Of a stretch of DNA of 64,000 nt, positions 48,250-59,869 are shown one piece after another (position 1 is the stretch's first letter; every line of letters starts with the position of its first letter). Source of the DNA: Cladocopium goreaui (Eukaryota > Sar > Dinophyceae > Suessiales > Symbiodiniaceae); NCBI GenBank assembly GCA_947184155.2, contig CAMXCT020001413.1, forward strand, positions 410,001 to 474,000, read 5' to 3'. A program made the position numbers and the translations under genes. The notes beneath the pieces were generated by a model that was not told the origin of the DNA, made no database searches, and saw nothing but the letters and a program-made list of their open reading frames with translations.

Positions 48250-49620
48250 CGATGACCGCCATCATCGCTCACCCAATATAATATATATATATATTCTCTC
48301 ATGTTGCGTCTTGTGGAAACCAGCACGGCTACCTCGCCCGTTTTCACCCCGCTAGCATAAACATCAACATGGACACATACTGACGCAAAGGCAGGCATGT
48401 GCACACGTATTGTCTGTGCGTGTTTGGCTATCTGTTTTGCTTGCTTCGTGTTGTTTACCTAAACATACATGGACCAGCTTAGGGTTCCGCTTCAGGTTCA
48501 TCTTCTCAAAACGTATTTCTGCATATGAATGCTCGAGCATAGGTCTAGTATGTAGAAGCCAATCTTGTGCACTTGGACCCCTGGTGATCCCCCCCTCTGC
48601 CCGACCCGCCTTGGGTGGCCAGTGTAGCCGCCACTTTCTCTGCAGCTGCATCTCGCTCTGACGCTGCTGCAGAATCCGCACTCTCAGTGTTGAGTCGCAC
48701 AGCGGGCACATCACGCATGATGGACTTCAGCTATGGCTGAGCAACTTCCGAAAAATTGACAACTTACCCTGACTCACCATTGGGACCATAATTTTGTCCA
48801 CCTGTAAGTAGCAAACATGATGAGACTCCGAGACGCTAGTGACAACCTTAGGTGACAGAGCCTTTGGTCACTATATTTGGTAGGAAAGGCTGAAACCATG
48901 AAGGTTTATGAAGGCTTAGCGTCGCAGCTTTGCAATCTGACAAGTTTCAGGCGCATTATTGACATGGTAGAGGTCATAGTGTTCCAGAACAAGTATCAGC
49001 ATGGACGATGTCTCACCTCTGTTCTACACACTGTTTCGGGTTCAAATCTGAGAGCAGGTCTCCCGTCCCTTTCTCATGTACTGCTGCCATTCATAGAAGC
49101 GGCCAGTTTTTGTTGAGTCAAGTTGGGTCCCAGAACTTGGTCTGTTCGGAATTGGTGATTGTTGCCTTTCGGCTGTATATATGACCTTTTACATCTCTAA
49201 TCTGCAACACCAAATAAGGTGTATATACACACTGCAAGTGTCTCCATTTCATGAGCCGCTGTTGGCTCACAGAAAAAGAAAAAAGAGCGGCGCGTGTGCG
49301 CGTGTCTTCTATGTGCGTGAGCAAAGTTCGTTCTACAGCATTCTCCCCACACAACCAAGCATAAAAATACAGTGGCCCAACACCTTGATCATACAGAATC
49401 ATACACCACTTCAGCGTCATCCTACCCGCAGCAAAAGGGTTCCTGAAAAAATGAAAGCACACAATGCAAAATCAAAGCGCAAAATCAAACAATTACAGGC
49501 TCGAGACTGAATATCAGACGATTGTCAAATTGAAACTTCCTGGTACGTCAATATCTTCTTCACAGTTTTTTTGTCATGTCCAATTCCAAGTCTGCCAGGA
49601 CAAGTAGTATGTAGTATCAT
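48250..49620. other. No gene recognised
   Basis: Anonymous; a short TA tract at about 48280-48296. Frames up to 116 codons have no motif. Confidence 0.45.
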
Positions 49621-49632
49621 TGCATCCCCAAG

Positions 49633-49848
49633 TTAAACCCGCAAGTCCCAGAAGATTAGCCATTCGCTGTCAGTTTCTTGCACTTCGGCCTCTTCAACGA
49701 TCTGTGGAACTGGGACATCCACCAAAACCTCGACCTTAGACCGACCAATCCGACAAGCCAAGTGGCAGGGGATGCTACACATGATGGTGTTGTTTTGTGG
49801 CAACTCGGCCGCCAGGTCTTTGGCGCTGTGTGAGGGAGTTGGAAGCAT
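49633..49848 (-). pseudogene. Possible alveolin-like (IMC1-type) repeat fragment
   Basis: The minus strand encodes SKVEVLVDVPVPQIVEEAEV within a 71-codon frame. Alveolins, the sub-membrane cytoskeletal proteins of alveolates, are built from Val/Pro-rich repeats of the type E-K-I-V-E-V-P and V-P-V-P-Q-I-V-E. Only about one and a half such repeats are seen, so this could be an exon fragment, a relic or chance. There is no good start codon context and I cannot place splice sites. Confidence 0.3.
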
Positions 49849-49919
49849 CCGTCACCTACATGGAAAATTATTTTGGTTGCAACAAAAGACAAAAGCAGGC
49901 TGTGGTGATGATTTCCTAG

Positions 49920-50180
49920 ATGAACACCCAGGTGAGCCCTGCGGATGCAGATACGAATCCTTTGACGCAGAACCGACTGAAGATGTTACTTTGCTTGATG
50001 GGCATGCGGGATGGAGACGGAGATGAAGATGTAGGTTTCAATGAAGTTGCAGAAGTTTGGACGCATGGGGCCCAGCTGGAGAAGAACACGGAGGAGAAGG
50101 CCTTGAGCAGCGTGGCTATGGCTTCTAGCGGATTCCAGCGTTTCTACAGATGCTGTCTATGGTCGGTGCCGGAATTATAG
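49920..50180 (+). pseudogene. Possible EF-hand-like fragment
   Basis: The plus strand encodes QNRLKMLLCLMGMRDGDGDE, continuing DVGFNEVAEVW. The loop (50010-50045) has Asp at 1, 3 and 5, a hydrophobic residue at 8 and Glu at 12, as in a calcium-binding EF-hand. Position 6 is Glu instead of the usual Gly. Helical sequence flanks it. Dinoflagellates have many EF-hand proteins. (GAN)n-type low-complexity DNA can also imitate such loops, so confidence is low. The frame runs into the fold-back repeat at 50172. Confidence 0.3.
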
Positions 50181-50309
50181 AACGGAAGTTGAGGAGTACG
50201 AAGGTACGGTTATTTACCGTACCCTGTTGTTCTATAATTCTGTTTTCCTCGGAAGGTGTGAAAAAAAAAACGTATCTGAATTTACTCCTAACTTTTTTCG
50301 TCGTTCTAT
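50172..50309. repeat. Fold-back repeat, copy 1 (138 bp)
   Basis: Begins GGAATTATAGAACGGAAG and holds the palindrome GGTACGGT/ACCGTACC around five bases, inside the longer arms GAATTATAGAAC and GTTCTATAATTC. It then continues TGTTTTCCTCGGAAGGTG to CGTCGTTCTAT. An almost identical copy lies at 50589-50724. Confidence 0.85.
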
Positions 50310-50403
50310 AATTCTTGTCGGAGCGCTGCTGTTCTATAATTCTGTTTTCCCCCATTTTTCTCACATTTCCCATTTTCGTTCTATAATTAATGTTTCCCGG
50401 GCC

Positions 50404-50455
50404 CCGTTCTATAATTAATTTTTAAAGTCGAACGGAAAAATTAATTATAGAACGG
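50404..50455. repeat. Perfect 20-bp hairpin of the ATTATAGAACGG family
   Basis: CCGTTCTATAATTAATTTTT (50404-50423) pairs exactly with 50436-50455 around a 12-base loop. A further partial copy of the second arm follows immediately. Confidence 0.9.
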
Positions 50456-50588
50456 AAAAATTAATTATAGAATTATAGAACCTCTTCCGGGGTCCCAGAA
50501 ATCCTTTGAAATCACCATGAAATCTAAGAAAATCACCATGAAATCTAAGAAAATCACCTGGTAAATGTGGGAAAAATGAGGGGAAACA

Positions 50589-50724
50589 GAATTATAGAAC
50601 GGAAGTTGAGGAGTACGAAGGTACGGTTATTTACCGTACCCTGTTGTTCTATAATTCTGTTTTCCTCGGAAGGTATGAAAAAAAACGTGTCTGAATTTAC
50701 TCCTAACCTTTTTCGTCGTTCTAT
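50589..50724. repeat. Fold-back repeat, copy 2 (136 bp)
   Basis: Direct duplicate of 50172-50309 with very few differences (A-run length, GTGTGAAA to GTATGAAA). The duplication unit is about 415 bp from start to start. The copy ends where a TCCTCATTAAA array begins. Confidence 0.85.
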
Positions 50725-51092
50725 CCTCATTAAATCCTCATTAAATCTGCATTTTATCCTCATTTCCGCATCAAATCCCCATTAAATCCTCATTTTATCC
50801 GCGTTTTATAATCATTTCCTCATCAAATCCTCATTTTATCTTCATTTTATCTTCATTTTATCCTCATTTTCTCATCAAATCCTCATTAAATCCTGATTAA
50901 ATCCTCATTTTATTTTCATTTTATCTTTATTTTATCATCATTTCCTCATCAAATCCTCATTTTATCTTCATTTTATCCTCATTTTATCCTCATTTTATCC
51001 TCGTTTCCTCATCAAATCTTCATTTTATCTGCATTTGTTCTTCATTTCCTCATCAAATCCTCATTAAATCCTCATTAAATCTTCATTTTATA
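50725..51092. repeat. TCCTCATTTTATC/TCCTCATTAAA tandem tract
   Basis: More than 25 degenerate copies of an 11-12-bp T-rich unit (TCCTCATTTTA, TCATCAAATCC). It lies between the fold-back copies and the third fold-back element. Confidence 0.9.
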
Positions 51093-51130
51093 GATTGTAT
51101 ATGTACAAATATGCAGTAAATATCATGTCA

Positions 51131-51317
51131 GTGCCAGAAATTATAGATCGGAGCCAGGAGTAATTTAATTATAGAACGGGGAAATTTAATTATAGAACGG
51201 ATCCCCGTTCTATAATTAAATTTCCCGACTCCGCGCGGAATCGGAACCCGGAGGAGTACAAAGGTACGGTATTTTACCGTACTTTTGTACTCCTGGCTCC
51301 GTTCTATAATTCTGGCA
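51131..51317. mobile_element. Fold-back (MITE-like) element of about 187 bp
   Basis: The ends GTGCCAGAAATTATAGATCG and (reverse complement) GTGCCAGAATTATAGAACGG continue as inverted repeats through GAGCCAGGAGTA, about 31 bp in all with a few mismatches. Inside are a perfect 22-bp hairpin (51179-51200 with 51205-51226, 4-base loop) and a second hairpin of about 20 bp (51252-51271 with 51276-51295, one mismatch by eye). It encodes nothing. I see no convincing target-site duplication. Non-autonomous DNA element is the best guess; a structured repeat of another origin is possible. Confidence 0.6.
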
Positions 51318-51329
51318 CCACCTGTACAG

Positions 51330-52930
51330 CTATGACCTGGATGGTAGTACTATGACCACGGCATATACTACTAGGACATGGGATGTTTCAACTACTTCGT
51401 CTTCAATGTGGAAGTTAGTCATGCTCACTCTCATGAAAGCGGTTGGACTTAGAACATGGTATTCAACTACATGAACTATATATATATTCGACATGGTTCA
51501 GTACGCGGTAGTAAAGTAAAGTTCTTCAATCGAACGCGAGAGCGCGCCGACTTTGTCAAGGAGCAGATCCATCTGGTAAGAACTGCATATTATCCTTTTC
51601 CTGTGATGAGTAACCACAACTTCCTCGCCACGGTGAGGAATTGAGGAGTTAGAAATGGGCGTGGTGATTCTCAACGCAATGAAGCACGAATTTCATGCGG
51701 CAGAGCGAAAAGCAACCAGAACGAGAAGAGCAGTCAGAAGGAGCAGCGTTAGAGTCACAGGGAGAAGACCACTTACAAGTTCTGTGCATCAGAACCCTCA
51801 GATGACGCCAACATCGTCTGAGGCAGGGTCAAACGGGTTTGACCTTGACAGAGATGATGTTCCAAATTTGAGGAGGGGGTTTTTCAATTTTGACCCTGGA
51901 GCAGATGTGGATACAAGAGGCTTCAAGCCAGAGTGGATGGTGACACAAGAGATTTGGTCGGTTCGGTGTGGCTCAGCAAGTTTGAGGAACGAGAACTGGT
52001 AAAAGTACTTGGGAGGAGCTCTATGAAGAGTATTGCGCAATAGTTGGACATAAAAAAGTGTATGCTGAGTTAAAAGTAAAAGAGCTGGACCAACTTCATT
52101 GGTGGAGAACGATGACGCCTGATCACCAACACTACACGGAGACACTAACAATCTCTGAAGTGAGATCAAGCAGACCGCGAGAGAGCGTAGTTCAACCCCA
52201 GACTGTCGTGCCCTATGCGTTTCCATTTCTCCGCCATGGAAGGTTTCATCAGCTGCGCCATTGAGTATGTGGATCATGGTCAGATGAAATGGCATGAACT
52301 CTTGGAAGAAAACTTGAATCAATGCATGAAACAAGTGGCCATGTTGAAACTGCTGTACATGTCTGCAAATCTTCACAATATCGGATATAGCGTTGTAGCA
52401 ACAGCCCAAAAGCGTTTAGAGGAGCTGATCTTATTGGTTTGGCCGTTTCAATCAACTCACCATGCCAGATTGCAATCAGACTGTGCCATACAGGGTCCCG
52501 TGACTGCTCTTTGGAGGACACGTTCCTCCTTGGAGACCCTGCGGTCTGTCACGAAGACTTCACATTTGCGTGGAGCCGTAGCATCTCTAGCAACTCTAGC
52601 GGATTTGTACACTTATACAAAGTTAGCTGCGAATTGGATATCGTACATCCCCAATTTCGATCTGCAAATGCTGGGCCACATCCATCTTGTGTGCCACTCA
52701 GCGCTAATCAAGAGGTCTTTGGATCTAGATTGCCTTGAAGACATCTGCATTGGCAACATCTACTCTACCACTGGATTCTAGGCGTGTGATCAACAGAGAC
52801 CAGAAACAGCCAAATATCCGCATGTTTGGAAATGTGTAGGTGTGTAGCTTCTCTCTTCGTTTATTTTGTTCTGAAGCCAGGTACATCTAGCTCTCAAAAA
52901 AGGATTATGAATCCACAGAATCAAGTGTCT
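51330..52930. other. No gene recognised
   Basis: Overlapping frames of 115 and 188 codons (plus, 51655-52002 and 52215-52781) and 203 codons (minus, 51798-52409) have mixed composition but no motif, so none is called a gene. Degraded coding sequence is possible around 51650-52300. Confidence 0.4.
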
Positions 52931-52933
52931 AGG

Positions 52934-52973
52934 ACCTCAATCGGCCTCTATCGGCCTCAATCGGCCTCTAGAA
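52934..52973. repeat. TCGGCCTCAA/TCGGCCTCTA short tandem repeat
   Basis: Four copies of a 10-11-bp unit alternating TCAA and TCTA endings. Confidence 0.85.
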
Positions 52974-53599
52974 CTGCACCCTCTCTGGACATCAATTTGA
53001 AATAAATTGCGTGCCATTCCAGGTTTGGATACTTTGATTGAAAGATTTTGATATCAGACTTCAATATCAATGAGACCAGTCACCCCGCCAACAGCGCCAT
53101 CCACCCAAAACGCCTTGGAACTTTCACAATCTCCTCGACGAGTTGTTCAAATGGCACTGCAACTACCTGGCCATAAACTTCAAGAGGCCGCACGATGATT
53201 AGATTTGGTTCAGATTCTTGGTGCATCTAGTCTGCCTCATTCTGAAGATTTGAATTTCAGGCATATACGGTTTTATATCGCTGCTTTGAATCATCAGCGA
53301 TGGCATCTTCATTACGTCAATGCACTAAAGCTCTCCTCGTACGACTCGTACTGTGCTTCAATTTGGTCCAGCAGAGTCCAGCAGAGTTACTTTATGTTAC
53401 TGTCAGATTCTCCCACAAGGAAACCTCAGGGGAAAGAACATGGTCCCACTATGTGCCAAATCTCCGCGGGATGAAATTAGGGACTCCAACATCTCTATTC
53501 AAATTTATTCAAGCTTTCTTTTGGTCTCTAGACACCAAAAGTATACTTGGGGGTAGCAGCATGATCTCTGCACCAAATCTTGGGAACCTCCGCAAAATG

Positions 53600-54690
53600 T
53601 GACTTTGTAAGACTTCCACAGGTTCCCTGCAAGATCTCTGTGCGACATCTCCTTGCAGTCTTGACATGACCTCTTTCTGAATGACATGCCCATGTAAGAT
53701 CATGCAAGATCTCTGCAATACCTTCGCAAAATATCTACACAGATCCCTTGATGATCTCCGTGAGATCCTTGGGCAAAATCCCTTGAAGGTCTCTGTGAAT
53801 GTCGCAAGATCTTCTTAAGTACTCTAAGCCGATGACATTGATGCCTTCAACGTGACATTTGTGGTGAATCTGTTCCAAACTAGGCGTGGGACTGAAATGG
53901 GAGCAAGGAAAGGTTCCTGCTTGTGATGATTCGGTGGCAGTCAGTTGCTTCTGCTGGGCACCTTCTGAAAGATTTACCAAGAATTTTGTTTAAAGGTCTT
54001 CTAAGGGTTTGCGTGCGTGTTTGTCATCACTCACATAAAAAACGATTCCGAAATCCTGCAAGCGGTTTCCATGGCGCCGGCCTGCACAAACTGTATGCAT
54101 TCTTGCTCAGGCTACCTAGCTTCGAAACGTTTTTTGTGTGTCATGGGTGCAGTACTTGAAGCACATTTCAGAATGCGATATTGCAATCAGAGCAGCATTT
54201 CGTGAACTTGCAAAAATGCGGCACGCACAGCACTTCAAAGAGGATGAGGCCGTGCTGTGACAAGGGTTGCAAATTTTGGATGCGGTAAATGTTCATTCCG
54301 CATGGCAATGGCAAAAACACTGCGTTGGCTATCTCAGGTCCATTTGTCGTGGCAGGGACAGTGCTCTTGAAGTCTCTCTTAACAAAATGCACTGTTTTTT
54401 GTTTTTGTTGCGCTTAAGACTTTGTGGGAGGCGCTGATGTTTGATCTGCAGGCTAGGCGAACACTTGGTAGACTGGTAGACCGGTAGACCTAAAGCTACT
54501 CAGCTTTCAGATTTTGTTGCTGTGGCATTTATCTTCAAGGGATCTCAGGGGATCTCAGGCTCTTGCGAAGAGATCTACCAAGGCTCTCCCAGTAGATCTT
54601 CTCAGTAGATATTCTCAAGAGATATTCTTTCTCAAGAGAGCAAAACCCGTGACAGCTCCACAGAGATCTCGCAGAGATCTCGCAGTCAAC
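53600..54690. repeat. Scattered GATCTC/GCAAGATCTCTG words
   Basis: GCAAGATCTCTG, GATCTCCGTGAGATC and AAGGTCTCTGTG recur from 53625 to 53820, and GGGATCTCAGG, GAGATCTACC and GAGATCTCGC from 54540 to 54680. Spacing is irregular; probably an old, decayed repeat. Confidence 0.5.
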
Positions 54691-54699
54691 TTCCCCCAA

Positions 54700-55110
54700 T
54701 CTTTTGTCAGTTTCCAGCCTGGGGGACTTCTTCGATTTTTTCCACCTCACGGATGTCAGGGATGTCAAGGTACCGCACCTTCACAGAGCCACTTGGACAA
54801 GTCAGCGTCTATCATCGCATATACAGTATATAGATGTATATGGTAGTCATAAGTATAAGTACAGTATGTATACATGTGCCCTGTGGTCAAAAGATCGTAG
54901 ATTGATTAAGGTTATCTCACTATTGAGGATTCTGATCCATGGGTGGATGGCCATCCCCTTTCACGGGAAAGTTACACCAGCATCTACCCCAAACAGTTTT
55001 TTCAGCATCTTCCCACATTTTTGCATAAAGTCCTTGCTTTTCGGCTTTGAATTTCCACCCTTCCTCCTTCCGCGTTTGCCGTCAGCAATAACTTCTACCG
55101 AACAATTTTT
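54700..55110. other. No gene recognised
   Basis: The plus-strand frame 54704-55219 (171 codons) is hydrophobic and motif-free; a TA-like stretch lies near 54820-54870. Confidence 0.4.
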
Positions 55111-55114
55111 ATAT

Positions 55115-55600
55115 GTATCTAGATTTATCTCTACGTTATTTATCTCCCCGAAACTTTATCTCGCTTATATCTCTATCAAATACATAATATATATATGTGT
55201 GTGTGTCATTATGTGTTAATCGAATTTATCTGCGTCAAGCTTATTATCTACATCAAAAAAAAGCGTACGCTATCTCCGTAAAACTTACTTTCCTGAACTG
55301 ATCTCTATCAAGCTTCTCCCTATCGAACTTGCCTTTTTCCATTTACCTCTAGTATATATATATGATCTTTATCTCTGTCAAATTTGTTCAAATTCATCCT
55401 TGTCAACCTCGGTGACATTGAGCCATGTCTCGTGTGGCAGGGGCAATGCTTGGTGACTCTCTGTTAGGTCTGGCGATTGGTCTTTGCGCACATTGTCTGT
55501 ACCAAGCTCACCTCTATCAATCTCTTCTCTGCCAAAGTTACCTCTATCTATCAGTCTCATCTCTGCCGAGCATATCTCTATGACATAAGACTCTATGAAT
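55115..55600. repeat. Degenerate ATCTCTATCAAACTT repeat
   Basis: Variants of TATCTCTATCAAGCTT and CTCTGCCAAAGTTACC recur every 18-30 bases. Translations are uninformative. Confidence 0.55.
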
Positions 55601-55889
55601 TTCACCGCTTTGCTTCATGTGAGTATTCTTCGTGGAATCTTGCTCTCCCCTCCTTTGCACAGGATGCGGTTATCCAGTCCTTAAAATGCTCTTCGGGTCA
55701 CGATGATCATTCACCTCTTTTTCGATCATCCATGCCCACAGCTTCCGACACACCGTACTGCCAGCTGTCCATTGATGCGTTTGGAAGGCTTGGGACGGAA
55801 ACCTGTTCTAGATCGTGACTGGACACAATCCTTTCCAATTTAAACCAAAAAACAAACATGGGAGACAGAGGAAATCAAAGGGAGCCAAA

Positions 55890-56400
55890 TGGAGTCACCA
55901 TGACGGAACGGCCTCCTTTTTCCCAAGCAGACAAAGAGGAAGACGCAAGGAAGACACAAGGAAGACACAAGGAAGACATGGACGTTCATATGGAGTCACC
56001 ATGACGAAACAGCATCCTTTTCCACACAAACTAAAAGAAAAAGCCATCATAACCGAACAACATCTTTTCTCCTAGCCAAACCAAAAGGCGGAACACAGCT
56101 GGGAGTCAAAGAGTGAGAAAGGGAATGAAAGATCGCCAGTGAAAACTCACGGCGTAACAGCATGTGTTTTTTCCAACACAAACCAAATGGAAGTTTCATG
56201 GGAGACAAAGGAGCCGAAGGAGAGTCAAAGAGAGTCCAGTGGAGGCATCATGATTGAACAGCATTATTTCTTACACTTATAGCTTACACATGAGGGACGA
56301 AGGGAGAAAAAGACAAAGCAAGACAAGTCGGAGACAAGTGGAGACAAGCATTTAACACGGACAATCATGGTGGAATGGGATCCCATTATTGAGGAAAGAA
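55890..56400. repeat. Degenerate repeat around ACCATGACGGAACAGCAT
   Basis: About six units 50-120 bp apart share CACCATGACGGAACAGCAT, TCCTTTTCC, CACAAACCAAA and GGAGACAAAG words (for example 55895, 55994, 56045, 56150, 56245 and 56365). AGGAAGACACAAGGAAGACA is a small local repeat near 55947-55980. Confidence 0.65.
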
Positions 56401-57490
56401 GAAGGGATACAAAGGGAGACAAGTGGAAGACAAGGATATGACACAGAGAAAAAGATCCGTTTCTTTCAAGCATTGAGAAGCGCATTGGATTGTAGCTGTT
56501 TCGGAAAAACCGTTCTGACCATGGCACATAAATATGTACATGGTATCGATACACATATTTTTATAGTGTATTCTACATATTCAAAACATATCAAAACAGA
56601 GTACTGTTGGGACATCCAGAAAACAGTCAAGTCAAGGAAAGGACATGTTACCATGACATTTGCCAAAAGAAAGACCTTGAACATCATGCAGAATCATGCG
56701 TATTGTCTCAGCCCCAGCTTTGGAAGACAAAGCTAAGTCACAACCTATCTGGTCTCAGAAAGTGGAAGTAATGGAATCTACCTGCAAGCAATTGCAGGCC
56801 TGCTAGGTAGAATCTGATGGCTGCATGTGAAGACCCAGAAACTCATAGCATTTGTCAATCGTGATTCGCAGCAATTCGGATACAGGCACAGTGCTGGACC
56901 AGAAACAAATGTAAAGCAGACACTTCAGCCAAAGCATAGAGACAAATGCAAAGGCTCTACATGGCTCTACAGCTGCGAAACTGAGAAGCGCTTTAGGATA
57001 CTTTGGAGGACCTTCTCATCCTTCTCGACTAGGATTTTTCATACTCGCCTTCTTCGCACTGAATGCAGCAATGAATCACACGCATCAACAGTCAATTGGT
57101 TTTGATTCTTTTGATGGTTGTGTCACAACTTTGAGATGTGTACAGAGACTGCCGAACAACGGTTCCCATAGGTTTGATCGTGCAAGGAAAGTATATCGCT
57201 GACAACACGTTCCAATTGAAGATGGAAGCATTGGAGGTGTATAAAAAATAAGATAGGGCAAGTTTCAAAAACCTCAATTATATTTTCTGTGCTTGCGTAC
57301 TTTATTGAGGAAACGTGCAGAAAGGTGCCCTCACACTTGCCAAATTCCGAGGAAGCGGTAGAAGCCACCCATGAAGCACGGAGAAGGTACATCTCAAGAG
57401 ATGCGAAAAGATAAGACAAGGAGATTGCAGACCAGGGCGCGTATAAACAATCATGGAACATCATGTACTCCAAGAGTAAGAGCCGGGTCT
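56400..57490. other. No gene recognised
   Basis: Anonymous; no frame above about 145 codons and no motif. Confidence 0.45.
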
Positions 57491-57495
57491 TAGCC

Positions 57496-57556
57496 AGATC
57501 ACAGCCATGAAATGCCATGAAATGCCATGAAATGCCATGAAATGCCATGAAATGCA
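57496..57556. repeat. ATGCCATGAA-type decamer repeat
   Basis: About six head-to-tail copies of ATGCCATGAA (10 bp), then unique sequence. Confidence 0.9.
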
Positions 57557-57805
57557 AAGTGTCGACCCTTTATGGAAAGGACACTGCATCTGAGCTTTGG
57601 GTAAAGCAAAAGTATACTAGATATTACGATATTACTATAGATATTACTAGATACTACTAGGATCATACTAGTCACTGGCAAGGCTGGGTCAAGTGTAAAG
57701 TGTTGGCATTCTCTGGCGTGTTTGCTGCTCCCCCCCCTTCAGCACAAAAATGCACGGATGAAATTGAAAAACACGTTGCGACCTGCATTGTGAATGTCAA
57801 TTGCA

Positions 57806-57880
57806 ACCCAGTCTCACCCAGTCTCACCCAGTCTCACCCAGTCTCACCCAGTCTCACCCAGTCTCACCCAGTCTCACCTC
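57806..57880. repeat. CAGTCTCACC decamer repeat
   Basis: Seven to eight perfect copies of CAGTCTCACC. Three units make 30 bp, so open frames (V-S-P-S-L-T-Q-S-H-P) are repeat products. Confidence 0.92.
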
Positions 57881-58825
57881 CTCGGTTATCACTGGGATGT
57901 CTACAAATTCTTGCTTCAGGTGCTCTTCCACCAAGGTCTCCTGGCAGAGACATGAAATCGAGCCTCTGTTTTTGCATTCGCCAGTTTCTTTCTGCGCACA
58001 AATGAGCTATCGGGCAATTTGTAGCAAACACGTCGAACTTGAATGAAATTCGCTCTCCGTACAATGTTCAAAGAAATGCGCTCAGTCTGCTTTTCACTTT
58101 CAAAGTTCTCAAGGACTCAAGGTCCAAGCTAAAAGAGTCTTACTAGCTAGTAGCATCACAGATCGTACAACACATCTGCACTGGACTCAGGAGTTGGAAG
58201 TGAAATTTATTGCGCGAATGTTGAACATGGCACCAACCCATCAGTCTGGGTGCATGACTGATGTCCCAACGCAAGGGTTCATTTAGCACTTCAAAAGGAG
58301 ACTGCTGAAACAAAAATACAAATCTGGAATACCCGAGATCTATTCAAACCAGCAGATCCAATGTCCCGGGAGCGACATGATTTCGAAATATTTCAAAACC
58401 TTTTCCCATGATACTGTCGACTCTGTCGACGTTTAACAATCCAACAAGGTGGGACTACGTCGAAGTGTCTCATTGTACAAGAAATCCACCCTCAATCGTG
58501 GAGCGTACCCCTCGGTGCTGGATGATGTGGGCCGGCCTCATTTGATTGAAATCTAACAGGCACAAAAAATTGAAAATCAATCCGGGAACAATAGCTCTCA
58601 AACTCCATCATGGCTATATGGTGAAAGGAATGAGCTCGTCTGCCTTTCAAAACTCCGCCCAGGGGTAGGTGAAGGCTTCAAGTGACATTGTGGACTCGTT
58701 TGCAGAGCCGCAGCAAAAGATTGACGGGAGTGCAGATAATGTAACAGACGTGGTTCCAAACCCCTATATTGCTACTCTCTTATCTTCCCTGTGTTGGCCC
58801 CATGTTGGTCCTACTTGGAGCCGTG
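57881..58825. other. No gene recognised
   Basis: Anonymous sequence, nothing supported on either strand. Confidence 0.45.
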
Positions 58826-58830
58826 TTTGG

Positions 58831-59057
58831 TCCAACGTTTAAAAGGAAAAGTAATTCATTTTGGCGGTCCAGACTGACCAGTTGTTGAAGAGTTGCAACG
58901 CAGTTGCCCAGAGCCGTCTTGAGCCCTTTTCAAGGTGGATCATGTGTCCTTCGATTTAAAGGACATGCACTTCATTTTGGGGGCCACGACTGACCAGTTA
59001 GTCAAGAGTTGCAAAGCAATTGCCTTCTGCCATCTTGAGCCCTTTCAAGGCGGATCT
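58831..59057. repeat. Tandem duplication of about 117 bp
   Basis: Copy one (58831-58941) and copy two (58947-59057) share GACTGACCAGTT, AAGAGTTGCAA, TCTTGAGCCC and CAAGG-GGATC in order, with roughly 75-80 percent identity by eye. No coding signal. Confidence 0.8.
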
Positions 59058-59059
59058 AT

Positions 59060-59240
59060 ATTCTACTCTATATATTATACTTTAGATTCTACTCCCTATT
59101 CTATCTCTACTCTGGTGTGCTCTGCTCTGCTCTACTCTAGTCTACTCTACCCTATTCTCCTCAATATTCTTCTCTAGATTCTACTCCATATTCCACTCTA
59201 CTCTACTCTGCTCCTCTACTCTACTCGACTCTACTCAGCC
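59060..59240. repeat. TCTACTCTA-rich tract
   Basis: CTACTCTACTC and ATTCTACTCC repeats, period 5-10 bp, on the plus strand. Confidence 0.85.
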
Positions 59241-59817
59241 CACTGGAATCAAGACTTTTGAGCTACTTCTCTACTTCAGGACTTCAGGATCAGCCAACTG
59301 GACTTAAGACTTCTTGGCAACTGCACATGTTCAATTTCCGTAACTCGGAGTTTCTCTACAAATATTCCTTTCATAAGAATTGATCATGTCTAACTTGGTT
59401 TAAATTGTAAAAGAAATGAGGAAATGATAGAAAGATGATATGAACGGTCATAAAGATCATAACTCTTGACAAGGACCTTTAGATAGAGATTCAGAAATCA
59501 TTTTGAAAAATGCACATTGTACCTTTCACAGCAAATTGCGTTGTATCAACGCCTGCTTGATTCTAAATCCCTTCTCATTTACCTTTCCGAGGATATCAAT
59601 CAAAAAAGAAAAGTCAACTCGTACCGCATAACGGACATCTCTTCTGCCTGATCTCTTTCTACCACCTTCTACCACGCAAACTTTATATAATTGATCCTGG
59701 CATTTCCGGGATGTTGGTAAAGCACGGTAAAGCTCGATAGCCTCCTCTGGACATTTGCAATGATTTTCTTTGGGCTGACAGCCTCGTCACTCTCATCTGA
59801 GTCTCCCAACGAAGTGT

Positions 59818-59869
59818 GCTGTTGCACTGTGCGCTGCTGCACTGTGCGCTGCTGCACTGTGCGCTGCTC
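59818..59869. repeat. 15-bp GCACTGTGCGCTGCT repeat
   Basis: Three near-perfect copies; the 15-bp period keeps frame in all readings. Confidence 0.9.
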
